A stretch of 64,000 nt of DNA from Lentilactobacillus parabuchneri DSM 5707 = NBRC 107865 (GTDB taxonomy: Bacteria > Bacillota > Bacilli > Lactobacillales > Lactobacillaceae), in contig NZ_AZGK01000001.1 in the NCBI RefSeq assembly GCF_001435315.1, positions 63,476-127,475 of the forward strand, given 5' to 3'. Below, one piece after another: positions 17,729 to 30,639 of this stretch (positions within the stretch are counted from its first letter, which is position 1; each line of letters opens with the position of its first letter). A program made the translations under genes and the position numbers. Below the pieces are notes generated by a model, which was not told the DNA's origin, made no database searches, and saw only the letters and a list, made by a program, of their open reading frames with translations.

Positions 17729-18358
17729 ATGGGTAAGTTTCAAGTTATGGATCATCCACTGATTCAGCACAAATTATCGCTGATCAGGGACAAAAATTGC
17801 GGTACAAAAGAATTTCGGGAAATCGTCAACGAAATTGCGACTTTGATGGCGTTTGAAGTATCTCGTGACATGCCGCTGGCAGATGTTGATATTGAGACAC
17901 CGGAAGGCATTGCACACGCCAAACAAATTTCTGGAAAGAAAGTGGCCATCGTTCCAATCTTGCGAGCAGGAATTGGAATGGTCGACGGCATGCTGAACTT
18001 AATTCCAGCTGCCAAGGTTGGTCACATTGGGATGTATCGTGACGAAAAGACACTTGAACCTCACGAATACTTTGTGAAGCTGCCTTCAGACATTGATCAA
18101 CGTCAGATTTTTGTTGTCGATCCAATGTTGGCCACCGGTGGTTCTTCCATCATGGCGATTGACGCGCTGAAGAAGCGTGGAGCTTCAAACATCAAGTTTG
18201 TTTGCCTGGTTGCCGCTCCAGAAGGTGTTAAGGCACTTGAAAAAGCACATCCGGATGTTGATATTTATACCGCTGCGCTTGATGAAAAATTAAATGATAA
18301 AGGTTATATCGTACCTGGTCTCGGTGATGCCGGTGACCGTTTGTTTGGGACGAAATAG
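17729..18358 (+). CDS. upp: Uracil phosphoribosyltransferase
   Basis: 209 residues from ATG at 17729 after AAAGGAG; the longer frame begins before the glyA terminator. The PRPP motif is [12 protein letters not shown], and the C-terminal uracil-binding segment is [12 protein letters not shown]. It makes UMP from uracil and PRPP. A TACAAT-like -10 lies about 35 bases upstream, after the glyA terminator, so it probably has its own promoter. Confidence 0.97.
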   Translation: MGKFQVMDHPLIQHKLSLIRDKNCGTKEFREIVNEIATLMAFEVSRDMPLADVDIETPEGIAHAKQISGKKVAIVPILRAGIGMVDGMLNLIPAAKVGHIGMYRDEKTLEPHEYFVKLPSDIDQRQIFVVDPMLATGGSSIMAIDALKKRGASNIKFVCLVAAPEGVKALEKAHPDVDIYTAALDEKLNDKGYIVPGLGDAGDRLFGTK

Positions 18359-18364
18359 CGAAGG

Positions 18365-18401
18365 GGGCTGAAGCAAATATCAATTTTGTTTTCAGCCTTT
18401 T
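18365..18401 (+). terminator. upp terminator
   Basis: GGCTGAA and TTCAGCC pair, with AAGCAAA/TTTTGTT extending the stem, followed by TTTTG. Confidence 0.7.
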
Positions 18402-18453
18402 GTCGTCATTAACAAAGAATTTTAATTTTGATGACCAAATCATTAAGCGACTC

Positions 18454-18468
18454 AACGTGATTCACGTT
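18454..18468. promoter_or_regulatory. Perfect 15-base palindrome upstream of the atp promoter
   Basis: AACGTGA-T-TCACGTT is a perfect inverted repeat about 75 bases upstream of the atp -35 box. There is no adjacent T-run, so it looks more like a protein-binding site than a terminator. The binding protein is unknown. Confidence 0.4.
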
Positions 18469-18541
18469 CAGTAAAGGAACCGGGTGTCGGATATGTGCGT
18501 CCAGCCTACTGTTTAAAGGCAACGCCCGTGTCAATATTGTT

Positions 18542-18570
18542 TTGAATTTTGGAATGATTGGTGGTATGAT
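18542..18570 (+). promoter_or_regulatory. Promoter of the ATP synthase operon
   Basis: TTGAAT, 17-base spacer, TATGAT. The transcript would start near 18577, giving a ~120-base untranslated leader before atpB. The frame 18542-18736 begins inside this promoter and is not a gene. Confidence 0.75.
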
Positions 18571-18699
18571 TTCAGTTGTATTTGAACACGGCTCTGTGTT
18601 CATTACCATCGCAATGTTTCACTTTGGTATTATTGTCTTCTGGACCAAAACCAGATTGATTTGCATGCGTGATTATATCGAGGAAAGAGGTGAGATTTT

Positions 18700-19413
18700 G
18701 TGGGAGATTCTGCTGCTTCTACTTTTGAATTCTTAGGACTGACATTTAATGTCGGTAATATGATTTCAATCTTATTAGCCTGCGTTGTCGTTTTAGTCCT
18801 TGTGTATGCGTTGTCGAGGCATCTAACTTTGAAGCCGGGCAAAGCACAGAATGTATTAGAATTTGCGGTAGACTTTACTAATGGTATTGTCCGAAGCTCA
18901 ATTTCCGGAGAAACAAGTAGAACCCTTGGATTATGGGGATTTACATTGTTTATGTTCATCATTGTTGCGAACTTGCAAGGACTCTTTTTGCATATCGATA
19001 TCTCTGGTGTAACATATGTCAAAAGTCCAACTTCTGACCCGGTGGTTGCAATGACTTTGGCACTTATGACTTTAACGCTTGCCCAATTCTTGGGAATCCG
19101 TAAATTAGGTTATAAGGGACATTTTCAAAATTATTTGAAGCCATTCGTATTATTCTTACCAATTAACTTGTTCGAAGAATTTACAAATTTCCTGACGTTA
19201 GGATTGCGACTTTACGGTAACATCCTGTCAGGTGAAATGCTTCTTGGGATCATTATTGGTATGTCGCATGGTGGAGCAGTTATGTGGATTGTGTCATTCA
19301 TCCTTGAGCTGGCTTGGACAGGTTTCTCAGTCTTTATTGGATGTATTCAAGCCTACGTTTTTGTGACGTTATCATCCGTATATATTTCACGAAAGCTCGA
19401 GCTGGAAGATTAG
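18700..19413 (+). CDS. atpB: ATP synthase F0 subunit a
   Basis: 237 residues from GTG at 18700, seven bases after AGAGGTGA. It has five or six membrane spans. The essential Arg of the proton half-channels lies in LGLRLYGNILSGE, and the last span shows the usual Gln in IGCIQAYVF. It forms the stator side of the proton path against the c-ring. It is the first gene of atpBEFHAGDC; no atpI is present upstream. Confidence 0.96.
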   Translation: MGDSAASTFEFLGLTFNVGNMISILLACVVVLVLVYALSRHLTLKPGKAQNVLEFAVDFTNGIVRSSISGETSRTLGLWGFTLFMFIIVANLQGLFLHIDISGVTYVKSPTSDPVVAMTLALMTLTLAQFLGIRKLGYKGHFQNYLKPFVLFLPINLFEEFTNFLTLGLRLYGNILSGEMLLGIIIGMSHGGAVMWIVSFILELAWTGFSVFIGCIQAYVFVTLSSVYISRKLELED

Positions 19414-19437
19414 TAAAACTATTTTGGAGACTATTAA

Positions 19438-19665
<228 letters not shown>

Positions 19666-19707
19666 TTACTAGTTTAGTCAAATACACAAAGAAGGAGGTG
19701 CCAATTG

Positions 19708-20217
19708 ATGTTTTCATATTCAGTAGTTGGAGCTCAGCTTTATGTTGGTGATATGCTGTTTGTCATGCTCACATTTCTTGTATTAATGTGGTTGATCAAA
19801 CTTGTTGCATGGAAGCCAGTTACGAAGATGATGCAAGACCGTTCAGATAAAATTGTTAATGATATTGATTCCGCCAAAGAATCACGGACAAAGGCAGCTG
19901 AACTTGCTCAAAAACGTCAGGCTGAATTAGATAAGACTCGTGATGACGCGAATGGAATTATTAACAATGCAAAACAGACTGGACAAAGACAACGAGAACA
20001 AATCGTTGAAGATGCTCGAAATGAAGCATCTAATCTTAAGAGTTCTGCTGAAAAGGATATTGAACAACAGCGACAAGAAGCTTTGGCTAATTCTCGAAAA
20101 GATGTGGCAAGCCTTTCTATTGAAATTGCATCCAAGATTATTTCAAAAGAATTAAACGAAGATGATCAAAAAGGACTTGTAGACTCTTACATTGAAGGGT
20201 TGGGTAAGCAGAAATGA
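19708..20217 (+). CDS. atpF: ATP synthase F0 subunit b
   Basis: 169 residues from ATG at 19708 (seven bases from AAGGAGGTG; the TTG at 19705 is too close). One N-terminal membrane span ([15 protein letters not shown]) is followed by a long charged helix ([22 protein letters not shown]...), the peripheral stalk that holds F1 to subunit a. Confidence 0.96.
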   Translation: MFSYSVVGAQLYVGDMLFVMLTFLVLMWLIKLVAWKPVTKMMQDRSDKIVNDIDSAKESRTKAAELAQKRQAELDKTRDDANGIINNAKQTGQRQREQIVEDARNEASNLKSSAEKDIEQQRQEALANSRKDVASLSIEIASKIISKELNEDDQKGLVDSYIEGLGKQK

Positions 20218-20756
20218 CATTAGATAATATGAGCGCTTCAAAAAAATATGCAAAAGCCATGTTTGAAGTTCTTAGTGATTCTAATGAACTTGAAACCGGC
20301 TATGCTGATTTGATTGAACTACGAAAAATTTTTGCTGCTAATCCAAAGTTGATTGATATTCTCGATGATATTCGAGTTGCAGATGATGAGAAACAATCAT
20401 TACTGGCTCCTATCACCCAAAATGCATCAGATTTTATTAATAATTTTCTTAAAGTTGTTGGCAGTTATCGTCGATTTCCACAAATTTTGGACATTATTGA
20501 CCAATTTCAGAAAATCTACGAAGACGACAAGAAGATTGTCAGAGCAGAGGTTGTTTCGGCTTCCCCGCTTGATGACGATCAGCTTGATCGCTTGGCCAAG
20601 GCTTTCGAAAAACGAGTTGGCGCTGTAAAGGCGATTTTTGATACTAAAGTTGATCAATCATTAATCGGCGGAATTGTGATCCGTTCGTCCGATGTGATTA
20701 TCGATGGCAGTGTTAAGACTCGAATTAATAAAGTTAAGGAATTATTGTTGAACTAA
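20214..20756 (+). CDS. atpH: ATP synthase F1 subunit delta
   Basis: 180 residues; the ATG overlaps the atpF TGA by four bases. The N-terminal helical bundle ([14 protein letters not shown]) binds the top of F1, and the C-terminal part ([22 protein letters not shown]) is the classic OSCP/delta signature. An internal ATG at 20229 is a possible alternative start. Confidence 0.95.
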   Translation: MTLDNMSASKKYAKAMFEVLSDSNELETGYADLIELRKIFAANPKLIDILDDIRVADDEKQSLLAPITQNASDFINNFLKVVGSYRRFPQILDIIDQFQKIYEDDKKIVRAEVVSASPLDDDQLDRLAKAFEKRVGAVKAIFDTKVDQSLIGGIVIRSSDVIIDGSVKTRINKVKELLLN

Positions 20757-22340
<1,584 letters not shown>

Positions 22341-22361
22341 TTTTAAGGAGGGTGAGATTAC

Positions 22362-23273
22362 ATGGGTGCTTCGCTGAACGATGTTAAACATCGGATTACT
22401 TCTACTAAGAAGACGCGACAAATTACGAATGCCATGGAAATGGTTTCTCAGGCAAAACTGAACCAGATCCAAAAGCATACGGTTAGTTATGCGGAATATG
22501 CAAGCCAAATCAAATCTGTTGTATTACATTTAGCCCAATCTCACATTTTGGATGGGTTAAAGAAATCCTCAGGTCACTCAGCTGACAATGATCAGTCTAA
22601 GACTAAGAGAAGCGCGTATTTAATTATCACATCCGATCGTGGCATGGTTGGTAGTTATAATAGCAACGTCATTCGCGAAACCAACGAATTTATTGAGAAG
22701 CATTCGGGTTCGAATGACTATCAAATTTTGGCTGTTGGTGGAACCGGCTCTGATTTTTACAAAAAGCGTGGAGATAACGTTTCGTACGAATATCGTGGTG
22801 TCAGCGATGTTCCAACATTTAATGAGGTTCGCCAAATCGTTAAGATGGTCACATCGATGTACGGTAAGGGTGAATTTGATGAATTATATGTTTGCTACGA
22901 ACATTTCGTTAACCGATTGATATCAAGATTTCGGGCTGAAAAGATGCTTCCCATTGATGACGAAGCAATTGCATCAGCTGCCAGTCAAGATATCGAAGTT
23001 AAACCAATGAGTGCCGAATATGACGTTGAACCATCGGAAAAAGAAGTTTTGAATGTTATTTTGCCTCAATATTCTGAAAGCTTGGTCTATGGTGCAATCC
23101 TTGACGCTAAGACTTCAGAACATGCCTCGAGTTCAACTGCAATGAAGTCGGCATCTGATAATGCTGATGACTTGATTTCTTCATTGGAATTGCAGTATAA
23201 CCGTGCTCGTCAGGCCGCAATTACGACTGAAATTACCGAAATTACTGGTGGTCAAGAGGCTCTTAGTCAATAG
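22362..23273 (+). CDS. atpG: ATP synthase F1 subunit gamma
   Basis: 303 residues. The N-terminal ([28 protein letters not shown]) and C-terminal ([21 protein letters not shown]) helices form the coiled-coil rotor shaft; [12 protein letters not shown] is the conserved central motif. AGGAGGGTGA precedes the ATG. Confidence 0.97.
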   Translation: MGASLNDVKHRITSTKKTRQITNAMEMVSQAKLNQIQKHTVSYAEYASQIKSVVLHLAQSHILDGLKKSSGHSADNDQSKTKRSAYLIITSDRGMVGSYNSNVIRETNEFIEKHSGSNDYQILAVGGTGSDFYKKRGDNVSYEYRGVSDVPTFNEVRQIVKMVTSMYGKGEFDELYVCYEHFVNRLISRFRAEKMLPIDDEAIASAASQDIEVKPMSAEYDVEPSEKEVLNVILPQYSESLVYGAILDAKTSEHASSSTAMKSASDNADDLISSLELQYNRARQAAITTEITEITGGQEALSQ

Positions 23274-23284
23274 AAAAGATTTGA

Positions 23285-24736
<1,452 letters not shown>

Positions 24737-24749
24737 GGAGGGATTCTAA

Positions 24750-25166
24750 TTGGCTGATAATTCAGTTATTACCGTTAGTATCGTGACTCCCGATGGAAAA
24801 GTTTACGAGCATACTGCTAGTATGATAGTTGTTTCAACACAGTCGGGACAACTAGGAATTATGGCAAACCACGTTCCGATTATTGCGACACTTGACGTTG
24901 ATGAGACGCGAGTCAAATACGACGACAAGGAAGACGATATTGCTGTCAACGGCGGCTTTCTCGAATTCTCAAACAATGTTGCAACAATCGTTGCTGATAG
25001 TGCCGAAACTCAAAATGACATTGACATTGCACGTGCTGAAAAGGCAAAGAAAAATGCGCAACAGCGTATTGAAGAAGCCCGTCAACGACAGGATAAAGCT
25101 GCTCTTGACCGTGCTCAAGTTGCCCTTCGTCGTGCGATCAATCGAATTAACGTTGCCGGAAAGTAA
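24750..25166 (+). CDS. atpC: ATP synthase F1 subunit epsilon
   Basis: 138 residues from TTG at 24750 after GGAGGG. The N-terminal beta-sandwich (VSIVTPDGKVYEH, GQLGIMANHVPIIATL, VNGGFLEFSNN) and the C-terminal helical hairpin (AEKAKKNAQQRIEEARQRQD) are both present, so the regulatory C-terminal domain is intact. It is the last gene of the operon. Confidence 0.96.
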   Translation: MADNSVITVSIVTPDGKVYEHTASMIVVSTQSGQLGIMANHVPIIATLDVDETRVKYDDKEDDIAVNGGFLEFSNNVATIVADSAETQNDIDIARAEKAKKNAQQRIEEARQRQDKAALDRAQVALRRAINRINVAGK

Positions 25167-25207
25167 TCAGATCTTGATTTGAATTTCGGAAACTAAATAG
25201 GATAGTT

Positions 25208-25250
25208 CAAAAGCTGCTGCTTGAATTTAATCAAGCCGCAGCTTTTTTTG
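25208..25250 (+). terminator. atp operon terminator
   Basis: AAAAGCTGCTGCTTGA pairs with TCAAGCCGCAGCTTTTTTT. Confidence 0.88.
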
Positions 25251-25470
25251 CACCCAAGACATAGCTGTAACGTTTCTCAACTTAGTTTGAGTTCTAATTC
25301 TTGAATTCATGGCGGATTCAAGGTAAAATTTCGTTATCTTGTTTGTGAACCAAATATTTATGTTTGCGTTTTATTGGTTGTTTTTCGTTTTTTTATTACT
25401 GTGGACGAATGATAATCCCCTGTTATATAGCGAGTAAGACTTATATTTCAAAAAAACAAACCGAAAAGTT
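25251..25470. other. AT-rich intergenic stretch
   Basis: About 220 bases with no ribosome-site-supported frame. I see no strong hairpin. The promoter of the next gene lies at its end. Confidence 0.5.
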
Positions 25471-25499
25471 GGGACAAGTTCGCGTCTTTATGATATAGT
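25471..25499 (+). promoter_or_regulatory. Probable promoter of the DUF1146-murA unit
   Basis: GGGACA (part of TTGGGACA), 17-base spacer, TATAGT, 26 bases before the start codon. Confidence 0.5.
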
Positions 25500-25524
25500 T
25501 GTCAATGAATTGGGGGAGACTCAA

Positions 25525-25755
25525 ATGAATTCAATTGGCATTCAGGCGCTAATTACATTGATTACATACTTTTTGTTTATCGCTATGGCGTTTTGGAGTG
25601 TTCAGGAAATCCACATCGAGCGTTATATCCCATTGCGGGCTATGCCGGGGAAATTGTTAATCGTACTTGTTTCAGTTGCGATTGGGTACGGCTGCAGTTC
25701 ATTTTTCCTCTCTGTAATATTTAATATTCAAAATTTAATGTATTTAATTAAGTGA
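25525..25755 (+). CDS. DUF1146-family membrane protein (YwzB-like)
   Basis: 76 residues from ATG at 25525, six bases after GGGGGAG. Two membrane spans ([19 protein letters not shown] and [23 protein letters not shown]) flank the conserved short loop EIHIERYIP. The DUF1146 family sits between the atp operon and murA in many Bacilli and has no known function. It is full length and just upstream of murA. Confidence 0.85.
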   Translation: MNSIGIQALITLITYFLFIAMAFWSVQEIHIERYIPLRAMPGKLLIVLVSVAIGYGCSSFFLSVIFNIQNLMYLIK

Positions 25756-25771
25756 TGTAGGAGGCGTTCTT

Positions 25772-27082
25772 GTGGAAAAAATTATTGTACATGGTGGAAA
25801 TCCACTTCGGGGGACAGTACATATTGACGGGGCTAAGAATGCTGTTTTACCGATTCAAGCAGCTGCAATTCTTGCAGGTGAAGGAAAGACAGTCATCTCA
25901 AACGTTCCTTTGTTGTCTGACGTATATACCATGAATAAGGTATTGCGTTTCTTGAACGTGAAAGTTGATTTTAACGAAGATCAAAACGAAATTACGTTTG
26001 ATGCTTCAACGGATCTGTCCAGTGAAGCGCCATTTGAGTACGTGTCCAAGATGCGTGCTTCAATCGTTGTCATGGGGCCACTATTGGCGCGTTTAGGGCG
26101 CGCTAAAGTAGCATTGCCTGGTGGTTGTGCGATTGGTTCTCGACCAATCGACCTTCATTTAAAGGGCTTTGAAGCATTGGGTGCAACGATTGAGCAGCAT
26201 GATGGCTATGTTGAGGCAAATGCTCCCGAGGGATTGCATGGTGCTGAGATTTATTTGGACTTCCCAAGTGTCGGTGCTACCCAAAATATTATGATGGCAG
26301 CAACTTTGGCAAAGGGCCGCACGGTGATTCAAAATGCCGCCCGGGAACCTGAAATCGTTGATTTGGCAAACGTCTTGAACAAGATGGGGGCTAAAGTTGT
26401 CGGCGCTGGAACTGAACAAATCCGTGTTCAAGGCGTTCCTGAACTTCACGGGACCGATCATGCAGTTGTTCAAGATCGAATTGAGGCGGGAACGTTCATG
26501 ATTGCTGCAGCAGTCACTCGAGGTGATGTCTTCATTGAAGGCGCAATTCCAGAGCACAATAAACCATTGATTCTCAAAATGCGTGAGATGGGTGTCACCA
26601 TTGACGAAAGTGACGAAGGCATTCGTGTCATCGGCCATGACAATCTCAAGCCGGTTGACGTTAAGACAATGCCTCATCCAGGCTTTCCAACCGATATGCA
26701 GCCACAGATGACGATTTTGCAGCTAACGGCTGAAGGTAGTAGTTCGATGACTGAGACTGTGTTTGAAAATCGCTTTATGCACATGGAAGAGCTTCGTCGG
26801 ATGAATGCGAAGTATACGATTTCCGGCCGGACGGTTGTGATGGATGGCCCGACAGATTTTAATGGGGCCGAAGTTGCCGCAACCGATTTACGAGCTGCTG
26901 CATCATTGGTCATTGCCGGCTTGGCAGCCAGCGGTTATACCACTGTTACCAACTTACAATATTTGGATCGTGGGTACCACGACTTCCATAAGAAGTTGGC
27001 CAGCTTAGGTGCCGAAATTAAACGTGTTAATATTGAAGATGATTCGATCGTTTTGAATCAATCACTTAAAAATCGTTCTTAG
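25772..27082 (+). CDS. murA: UDP-N-acetylglucosamine 1-carboxyvinyltransferase
   Basis: 436 residues from GTG at 25772 after [14 protein letters not shown] holds the substrate-contacting Lys and Asn. The catalytic Cys is Cys119 in [11 protein letters not shown], so the enzyme should be sensitive to fosfomycin (relatives with Asp here are resistant). It transfers enolpyruvate from PEP to UDP-GlcNAc, the first committed step of peptidoglycan synthesis. Whether it is the only MurA of the genome cannot be told from this window. Confidence 0.97.
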   Translation: MEKIIVHGGNPLRGTVHIDGAKNAVLPIQAAAILAGEGKTVISNVPLLSDVYTMNKVLRFLNVKVDFNEDQNEITFDASTDLSSEAPFEYVSKMRASIVVMGPLLARLGRAKVALPGGCAIGSRPIDLHLKGFEALGATIEQHDGYVEANAPEGLHGAEIYLDFPSVGATQNIMMAATLAKGRTVIQNAAREPEIVDLANVLNKMGAKVVGAGTEQIRVQGVPELHGTDHAVVQDRIEAGTFMIAAAVTRGDVFIEGAIPEHNKPLILKMREMGVTIDESDEGIRVIGHDNLKPVDVKTMPHPGFPTDMQPQMTILQLTAEGSSSMTETVFENRFMHMEELRRMNAKYTISGRTVVMDGPTDFNGAEVAATDLRAAASLVIAGLAASGYTTVTNLQYLDRGYHDFHKKLASLGAEIKRVNIEDDSIVLNQSLKNRS

Positions 27083-27089
27083 AAAAAAG

Positions 27090-27123
27090 GGGTTGGGATC
27101 GTAATTGATCTCAACCTTTTATT
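27090..27123 (+). terminator. murA terminator
   Basis: GGTTGGGATC pairs with GATCTCAACC, followed by TTTTATTG. Confidence 0.8.
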
Positions 27124-27136
27124 GTCTTCAGTCTTA

Positions 27137-27165
27137 TTAGAAACGCAACTTTTATGTGTTATAAT
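27137..27165 (+). promoter_or_regulatory. Promoter of the mbl-rodA unit
   Basis: TTAGAA, 17-base spacer, perfect TATAAT, located after the murA terminator. Confidence 0.7.
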
Positions 27166-27205
27166 TATTTTTTGAGATTAAAGTTTTTCAGGAGGAAGTA
27201 CACAG

Positions 27206-28216
27206 ATGGCAAAAGACATTGGAATCGATTTAGGAACTGCCAACGTACTCATTTACGTTGCCGGGAAGGGAATAGTATTAAACGAACCATCAGTTGTTGC
27301 AGTCGACACCAGAACTGGCAAGGTTTTGGCTGTTGGCTCCGAAGCATACCGGATGGTCGGAAGAACGCCAAGCAACATTCGCGCCATTCGCCCATTGAAG
27401 GATGGGGTTATTTCAGACTTTGATATTACTGAAGAAATGCTGACATACTTCATCAATAAGTTGGATGTTAAAGGATTCATGTCCAAGCCAAAGATCATGA
27501 TCTGTGCACCGACCAACGTTACTGAGATTGAACGAAATGCCATTATGCAGGCCGCTGAAAAAGCCGGCGGTGGACAGGTTTATCTTGAGGAAGAGCCAAA
27601 AGTTGCCGCAGTTGGTGCTGGAATGGATATCTTCCAGCCGCGTGGTAATATGGTCATTGATATGGGTGGTGGGACTAGTGATATCGCCATTATTTCGCTA
27701 GGCGATATTGTTGCCAGCAAGTCAATTCGAGTTGCCGGAGACAAGATGAATAGTGAGATTGCCACTTATATCAAGCAAAAGCACAACTTGATTATTGGTG
27801 AACATTCTGCCGAAAAGATTAAGATCGAAATTGGAACTGCCAAGAAGGATGATACCGACGTTAAAACGATGGAAGTTCGTGGCCGTGATGCCGTTTCTGG
27901 AATGCCAAGAGCCATTACGATTGACAGCAATGAAATTGCCGAGGCGATTAATGACACGATTCAGTTGATTATCAGTGGTGCAAAAGAAGTCTTGGAAGTG
28001 ATTCCACCTGAGTTAGCATCAGATATTGTTGATCGTGGGATTATGCTCACCGGTGGTGGGGCCCTACTTCGAAATATTGATACTGTGATTGCGGACGCAC
28101 TAACAGTTCCAGTGATTATTTCCGAAAATCCATTGGATAACGTTGCCAAAGGTGCCGGGATTTTGTTGGAGCACTATATTAAGAACCCTAAATTGAAAGC
28201 TAAGGAACAAAAATAA
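27206..28216 (+). CDS. mbl: MreB-like actin (Mbl)
   Basis: 336 residues. The actin-fold phosphate loops are [13 protein letters not shown] and [17 protein letters not shown], and the adenosine motif is [11 protein letters not shown]. It forms membrane-bound filaments that orient peptidoglycan synthesis along the cell length. It is linked to rodA and murA and is one of two MreB paralogues here; the other, at 56679, is linked to mreCD. GGAGGAAG precedes the ATG. Confidence 0.93.
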   Translation: MAKDIGIDLGTANVLIYVAGKGIVLNEPSVVAVDTRTGKVLAVGSEAYRMVGRTPSNIRAIRPLKDGVISDFDITEEMLTYFINKLDVKGFMSKPKIMICAPTNVTEIERNAIMQAAEKAGGGQVYLEEEPKVAAVGAGMDIFQPRGNMVIDMGGGTSDIAIISLGDIVASKSIRVAGDKMNSEIATYIKQKHNLIIGEHSAEKIKIEIGTAKKDDTDVKTMEVRGRDAVSGMPRAITIDSNEIAEAINDTIQLIISGAKEVLEVIPPELASDIVDRGIMLTGGGALLRNIDTVIADALTVPVIISENPLDNVAKGAGILLEHYIKNPKLKAKEQK

Positions 28217-28227
28217 CAGGAGTCAAA

Positions 28228-28503
28228 GTGAAAAAAATTCTGATTGGTCTTGTTCATGGTTATCAGCGGTTTATTTCGCCCTTATTTCCGCCCACGTGCC
28301 GTTATTACCCAACTTGCAGTACTTATATGGTAACGGCTTTAAATAAGCATGGCGCGTTTAAGGGAGCCATTATGGGCATCGCTCGGATCCTTCGTTGCCA
28401 CCCGTTTGTTAAGGGCGGCTATGATCCGGTTCCTGATCACTTCACAATTTTTAGGAATAAGGAAGCACGGGACGATTATCGTCAATCCATGCACCTGAAA
28501 TGA
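28228..28503 (+). CDS. yidD: Membrane protein insertion efficiency factor YidD
   Basis: 91 residues from GTG at 28228. The YidD signature is plain: [23 protein letters not shown], then GARIL-type helix and [14 protein letters not shown]. The three Cys are conserved in the family, which aids YidC-dependent insertion of membrane proteins. It lies 11 bases after mbl, in the same unit. Confidence 0.95.
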   Translation: MKKILIGLVHGYQRFISPLFPPTCRYYPTCSTYMVTALNKHGAFKGAIMGIARILRCHPFVKGGYDPVPDHFTIFRNKEARDDYRQSMHLK

Positions 28504-28524
28504 TCTTTGAACAAGGAGAATATG

Positions 28525-28749
28525 ATGAGTAAAGCAAATAAAAGTATTAACGTTGAAATTAAAGATCGAACGGATTCAAATGGAGATGCGATCTCCGAAT
28601 TGTTTATCAGTAAAAAAATGATCGGTTCAATTAAACAATTGAGCGAGGATAAGTTTGAAGCTGTTAACACCCATGACGAAGCGTTTCATGTCAAAACTTT
28701 CGATGAGGGTGTGACACAGTTAATAAAGGATTTTCATCTTCACCATTAA
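28525..28749 (+). CDS. DUF2969-family small protein
   Basis: 74 residues from the second of two ATG codons (28525), six bases after AAGGAG. The sequence (NVEIKDRTDSNGDAISELFISKKMIGSIKQLSEDKFEAV ... FDEGVTQLIKDFHLHH) matches my recollection of DUF2969, a lactic-acid-bacterial family found beside rodA. It is soluble and mixed alpha/beta, with no known role. It lies between yidD and rodA in one transcript. Confidence 0.75.
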   Translation: MSKANKSINVEIKDRTDSNGDAISELFISKKMIGSIKQLSEDKFEAVNTHDEAFHVKTFDEGVTQLIKDFHLHH

Positions 28750-28779
28750 TTTGGCGATCTTGAATGAGGAGGGTCTAAT

Positions 28780-29982
28780 TTGGATACCAGTCGAAGAACC
28801 TCTAAGGATGACGAATCTCGGATAGACTGGGGAATTATTTTCTGTGTCTTGATGTTGGCACTGATCGGGTTGGCGTCGATTTACGTCGCTGCAACCCATG
28901 ATTCAAGTGCTACCAGCGTCTTGAAACAGGTTGTTTCTCAATTAGTATGGTACGTGATCGGAATTGTTGCTGTGGTGATTATCATGCAGTTTGATTCCGA
29001 ACAGCTGTGGAAAGTGGCACCAATTACTTATTGGCTTGGCATTGCCCTTTTGGCCAGCGTTTTGGTTTTGTATAGTCGAGCCTATTACGTTAACACCGGT
29101 GCCAAAAGCTGGTTTTCACTTTTCGGTTTAACGTTTCAGCCGTCTGAAGTCATGAAACCTGCCTACATCTTGATGATGGGGCGGGTCATTGTCTCACACA
29201 ATGATAATTACCCAATTCGAACAGTGAGAAGTGATTTCTTGCTGATTGGGAAAATGTTGTTGTGGACGTTGCCGATTGCGGTGCTGCTGAAGCTTCAAAA
29301 TGACTTCGGAACAATGTTGGTGTTCTTTGCTATCTTAGGTGGCTTGATTATCGTTTCCGGTGTCACATGGAAAATCATCCTGCCGTCAGCGATTACGATT
29401 TTTGGCTTAGCGGGGACGGTCTTAGCCCTGGTTATTCCCGAGTCGGGGCGGCATCTGCTGGAAAAATTTGGGTTCCAAGCCTATCAATTTGCCCGGGTTG
29501 ATACCTGGCTGCATCCGTCATCAGATACGTCAAACCAGGGATATCAGCTTTGGCAAAGTATGAAAGCCATTGGATCCGGTGGCATTTTTGGGACTGGGTT
29601 TAATCAGTCACACGTGTACGTACCAGTTCGGGAATCAGACATGATTTTCTCCGTTATTGGTGAGAATTTTGGCTTCGTAGGTAGTTGTATTTTAATTTTG
29701 TTGTATTTTCTGTTGATTTATCAAATGATAAAGGTTACATTCGATACTAGAAATGTCTTTTACGCATATATCTCCACTGGTGTCATCATGATGATTTTAT
29801 TCCACGTGTTTGAAAATGTTGGGATGAGTATCGGGCTATTACCATTGACCGGTATTCCACTACCATTTGTAAGTGCCGGGGGATCGGCCTTAATTGGAAA
29901 CATGATTGGGATTGGATTAATTATGTCGATGCAGTATCATAATAAGAGTTATATGTTTGGTGAAGACAAAGAATTTTCATAA
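28780..29982 (+). CDS. rodA: Peptidoglycan glycosyltransferase RodA (SEDS family)
   Basis: 400 residues from TTG at 28780 after GAGGAGGG, with about ten membrane spans. SEDS landmarks: VNTGAKSWFSLFGLTFQPSE, LQNDFGTMLV (with the catalytic-region Asp), GGIFGTGFNQS, PVRESDMIFSVIGENFGF and LPFVSAGGSALI. Its place with mbl marks it as RodA rather than FtsW. It polymerises lipid II for side-wall growth together with a class B penicillin-binding protein. Confidence 0.94.
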   Translation: MDTSRRTSKDDESRIDWGIIFCVLMLALIGLASIYVAATHDSSATSVLKQVVSQLVWYVIGIVAVVIIMQFDSEQLWKVAPITYWLGIALLASVLVLYSRAYYVNTGAKSWFSLFGLTFQPSEVMKPAYILMMGRVIVSHNDNYPIRTVRSDFLLIGKMLLWTLPIAVLLKLQNDFGTMLVFFAILGGLIIVSGVTWKIILPSAITIFGLAGTVLALVIPESGRHLLEKFGFQAYQFARVDTWLHPSSDTSNQGYQLWQSMKAIGSGGIFGTGFNQSHVYVPVRESDMIFSVIGENFGFVGSCILILLYFLLIYQMIKVTFDTRNVFYAYISTGVIMMILFHVFENVGMSIGLLPLTGIPLPFVSAGGSALIGNMIGIGLIMSMQYHNKSYMFGEDKEFS

Positions 29983-29997
29983 AAAGGTGGAATAATG

Positions 29998-30291
29998 ATG
30001 GATACAAAATATTATTGGACTGAAGAAGATAATGGTGTTGTGACAATTGGTTTAACTGACGATGGCAAAAAGGAATTAGGAAACATCACATTTGTTTCAC
30101 TTCCCAAAGTTGGTGCTGAATTAAGCACAAGCGATACGTTATTAAACGTTGAAGCTGACAAAGCCGTTTCAGATATTCCAAGCCCAGTTGCTGGAAAAGT
30201 GACTGAAGTTAATACTGCAGCCGTCAATGACCCTTCAATTTTGAATGGCAGTGACAAAGCAACTTCATGGATCGCTAAAATTCAAAAGTAA
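29998..30291 (+). CDS. GcvH-like lipoyl-carrier protein
   Basis: 97 residues from the second ATG (29998), seven bases after AAAGGTGG. The fold is that of GcvH: VGLTDDGKKELGNITFVSLPKVGAEL-type core, lipoyl-lysine Lys55 in NVEADKAVSD, then SPVAGKVTEVN and NDPSILN. It is shorter than the usual ~125 residues at the N-terminus. No gcvP or gcvT is in this window, so it may act as a lipoate relay to 2-oxoacid dehydrogenases, as GcvH does in Bacillus and Staphylococcus, rather than in glycine cleavage. That role is inference. Confidence 0.85.
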   Translation: MDTKYYWTEEDNGVVTIGLTDDGKKELGNITFVSLPKVGAELSTSDTLLNVEADKAVSDIPSPVAGKVTEVNTAAVNDPSILNGSDKATSWIAKIQK

Positions 30292-30297
30292 AAGTTC

Positions 30298-30326
30298 TTG
30301 ACGGTTAAGTGAATTTTAGGTAGACT
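30298..30326 (+). promoter_or_regulatory. Promoter of metNIQ
   Basis: TTGACG, 17-base spacer, TAGACT, immediately after the GcvH-like gene. Confidence 0.75.
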
Positions 30327-30331
30327 ATCTA

Positions 30332-30619
30332 ATAGTTTGATGAAGAAAAAATTACAAGATGAGTAGATAATTAGAAGCTGTCAAGAGAGCCCGGCATGGT
30401 GAGAGCGGGTCAGCAACGATTTTCGAAGATGGTCTTGATTAAAAATGTATCGGTGAGCTTTGGCAAGCCGGTAATGGGTAACGACCATTATTTCGTTGAG
30501 TATGACAATACTCGATAAGGCCATTGTTGAGAGATGATGGTGAATAAAGGTGGTACCGCGAAGCTTTTCGTCCTTTTGTAAGTCCTAAGCGATTTACAGA
30601 TAGGCGAAAAGCTTTTTTT
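30332..30619 (+). promoter_or_regulatory. T-box leader, methionine-specific
   Basis: A full T-box riboswitch: Stem I region with AGAGAG, candidate specifier ATG at 30445-30447 before GGTGAGC, the T-box AGGTGGTACCGCG and a terminator in which AAGCTTTTCG pairs with CGAAAAGCTT before TTTTTTT (30561-30619). The variable T-box base is T, which fits tRNA-Met (A73). Uncharged tRNA-Met should stabilise the antiterminator and switch metNIQ on. Specifier placement is by eye. Confidence 0.85.
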
Positions 30620-30639
30620 ATACTTAAGGGGTGAACAAT

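Noticed and set aside
18542-18736. Reading frame that could be an AtpI-like membrane protein
   Set aside because: It begins at the -35 box of a strong promoter, has no ribosome site and runs into atpB in another frame.
27206-28216. Idea that mbl and mreB are a recent duplication
   Set aside because: The proteins differ along their whole length and lie in the two classic gene contexts (rodA and mreCD), so this is the usual old paralogue pair.
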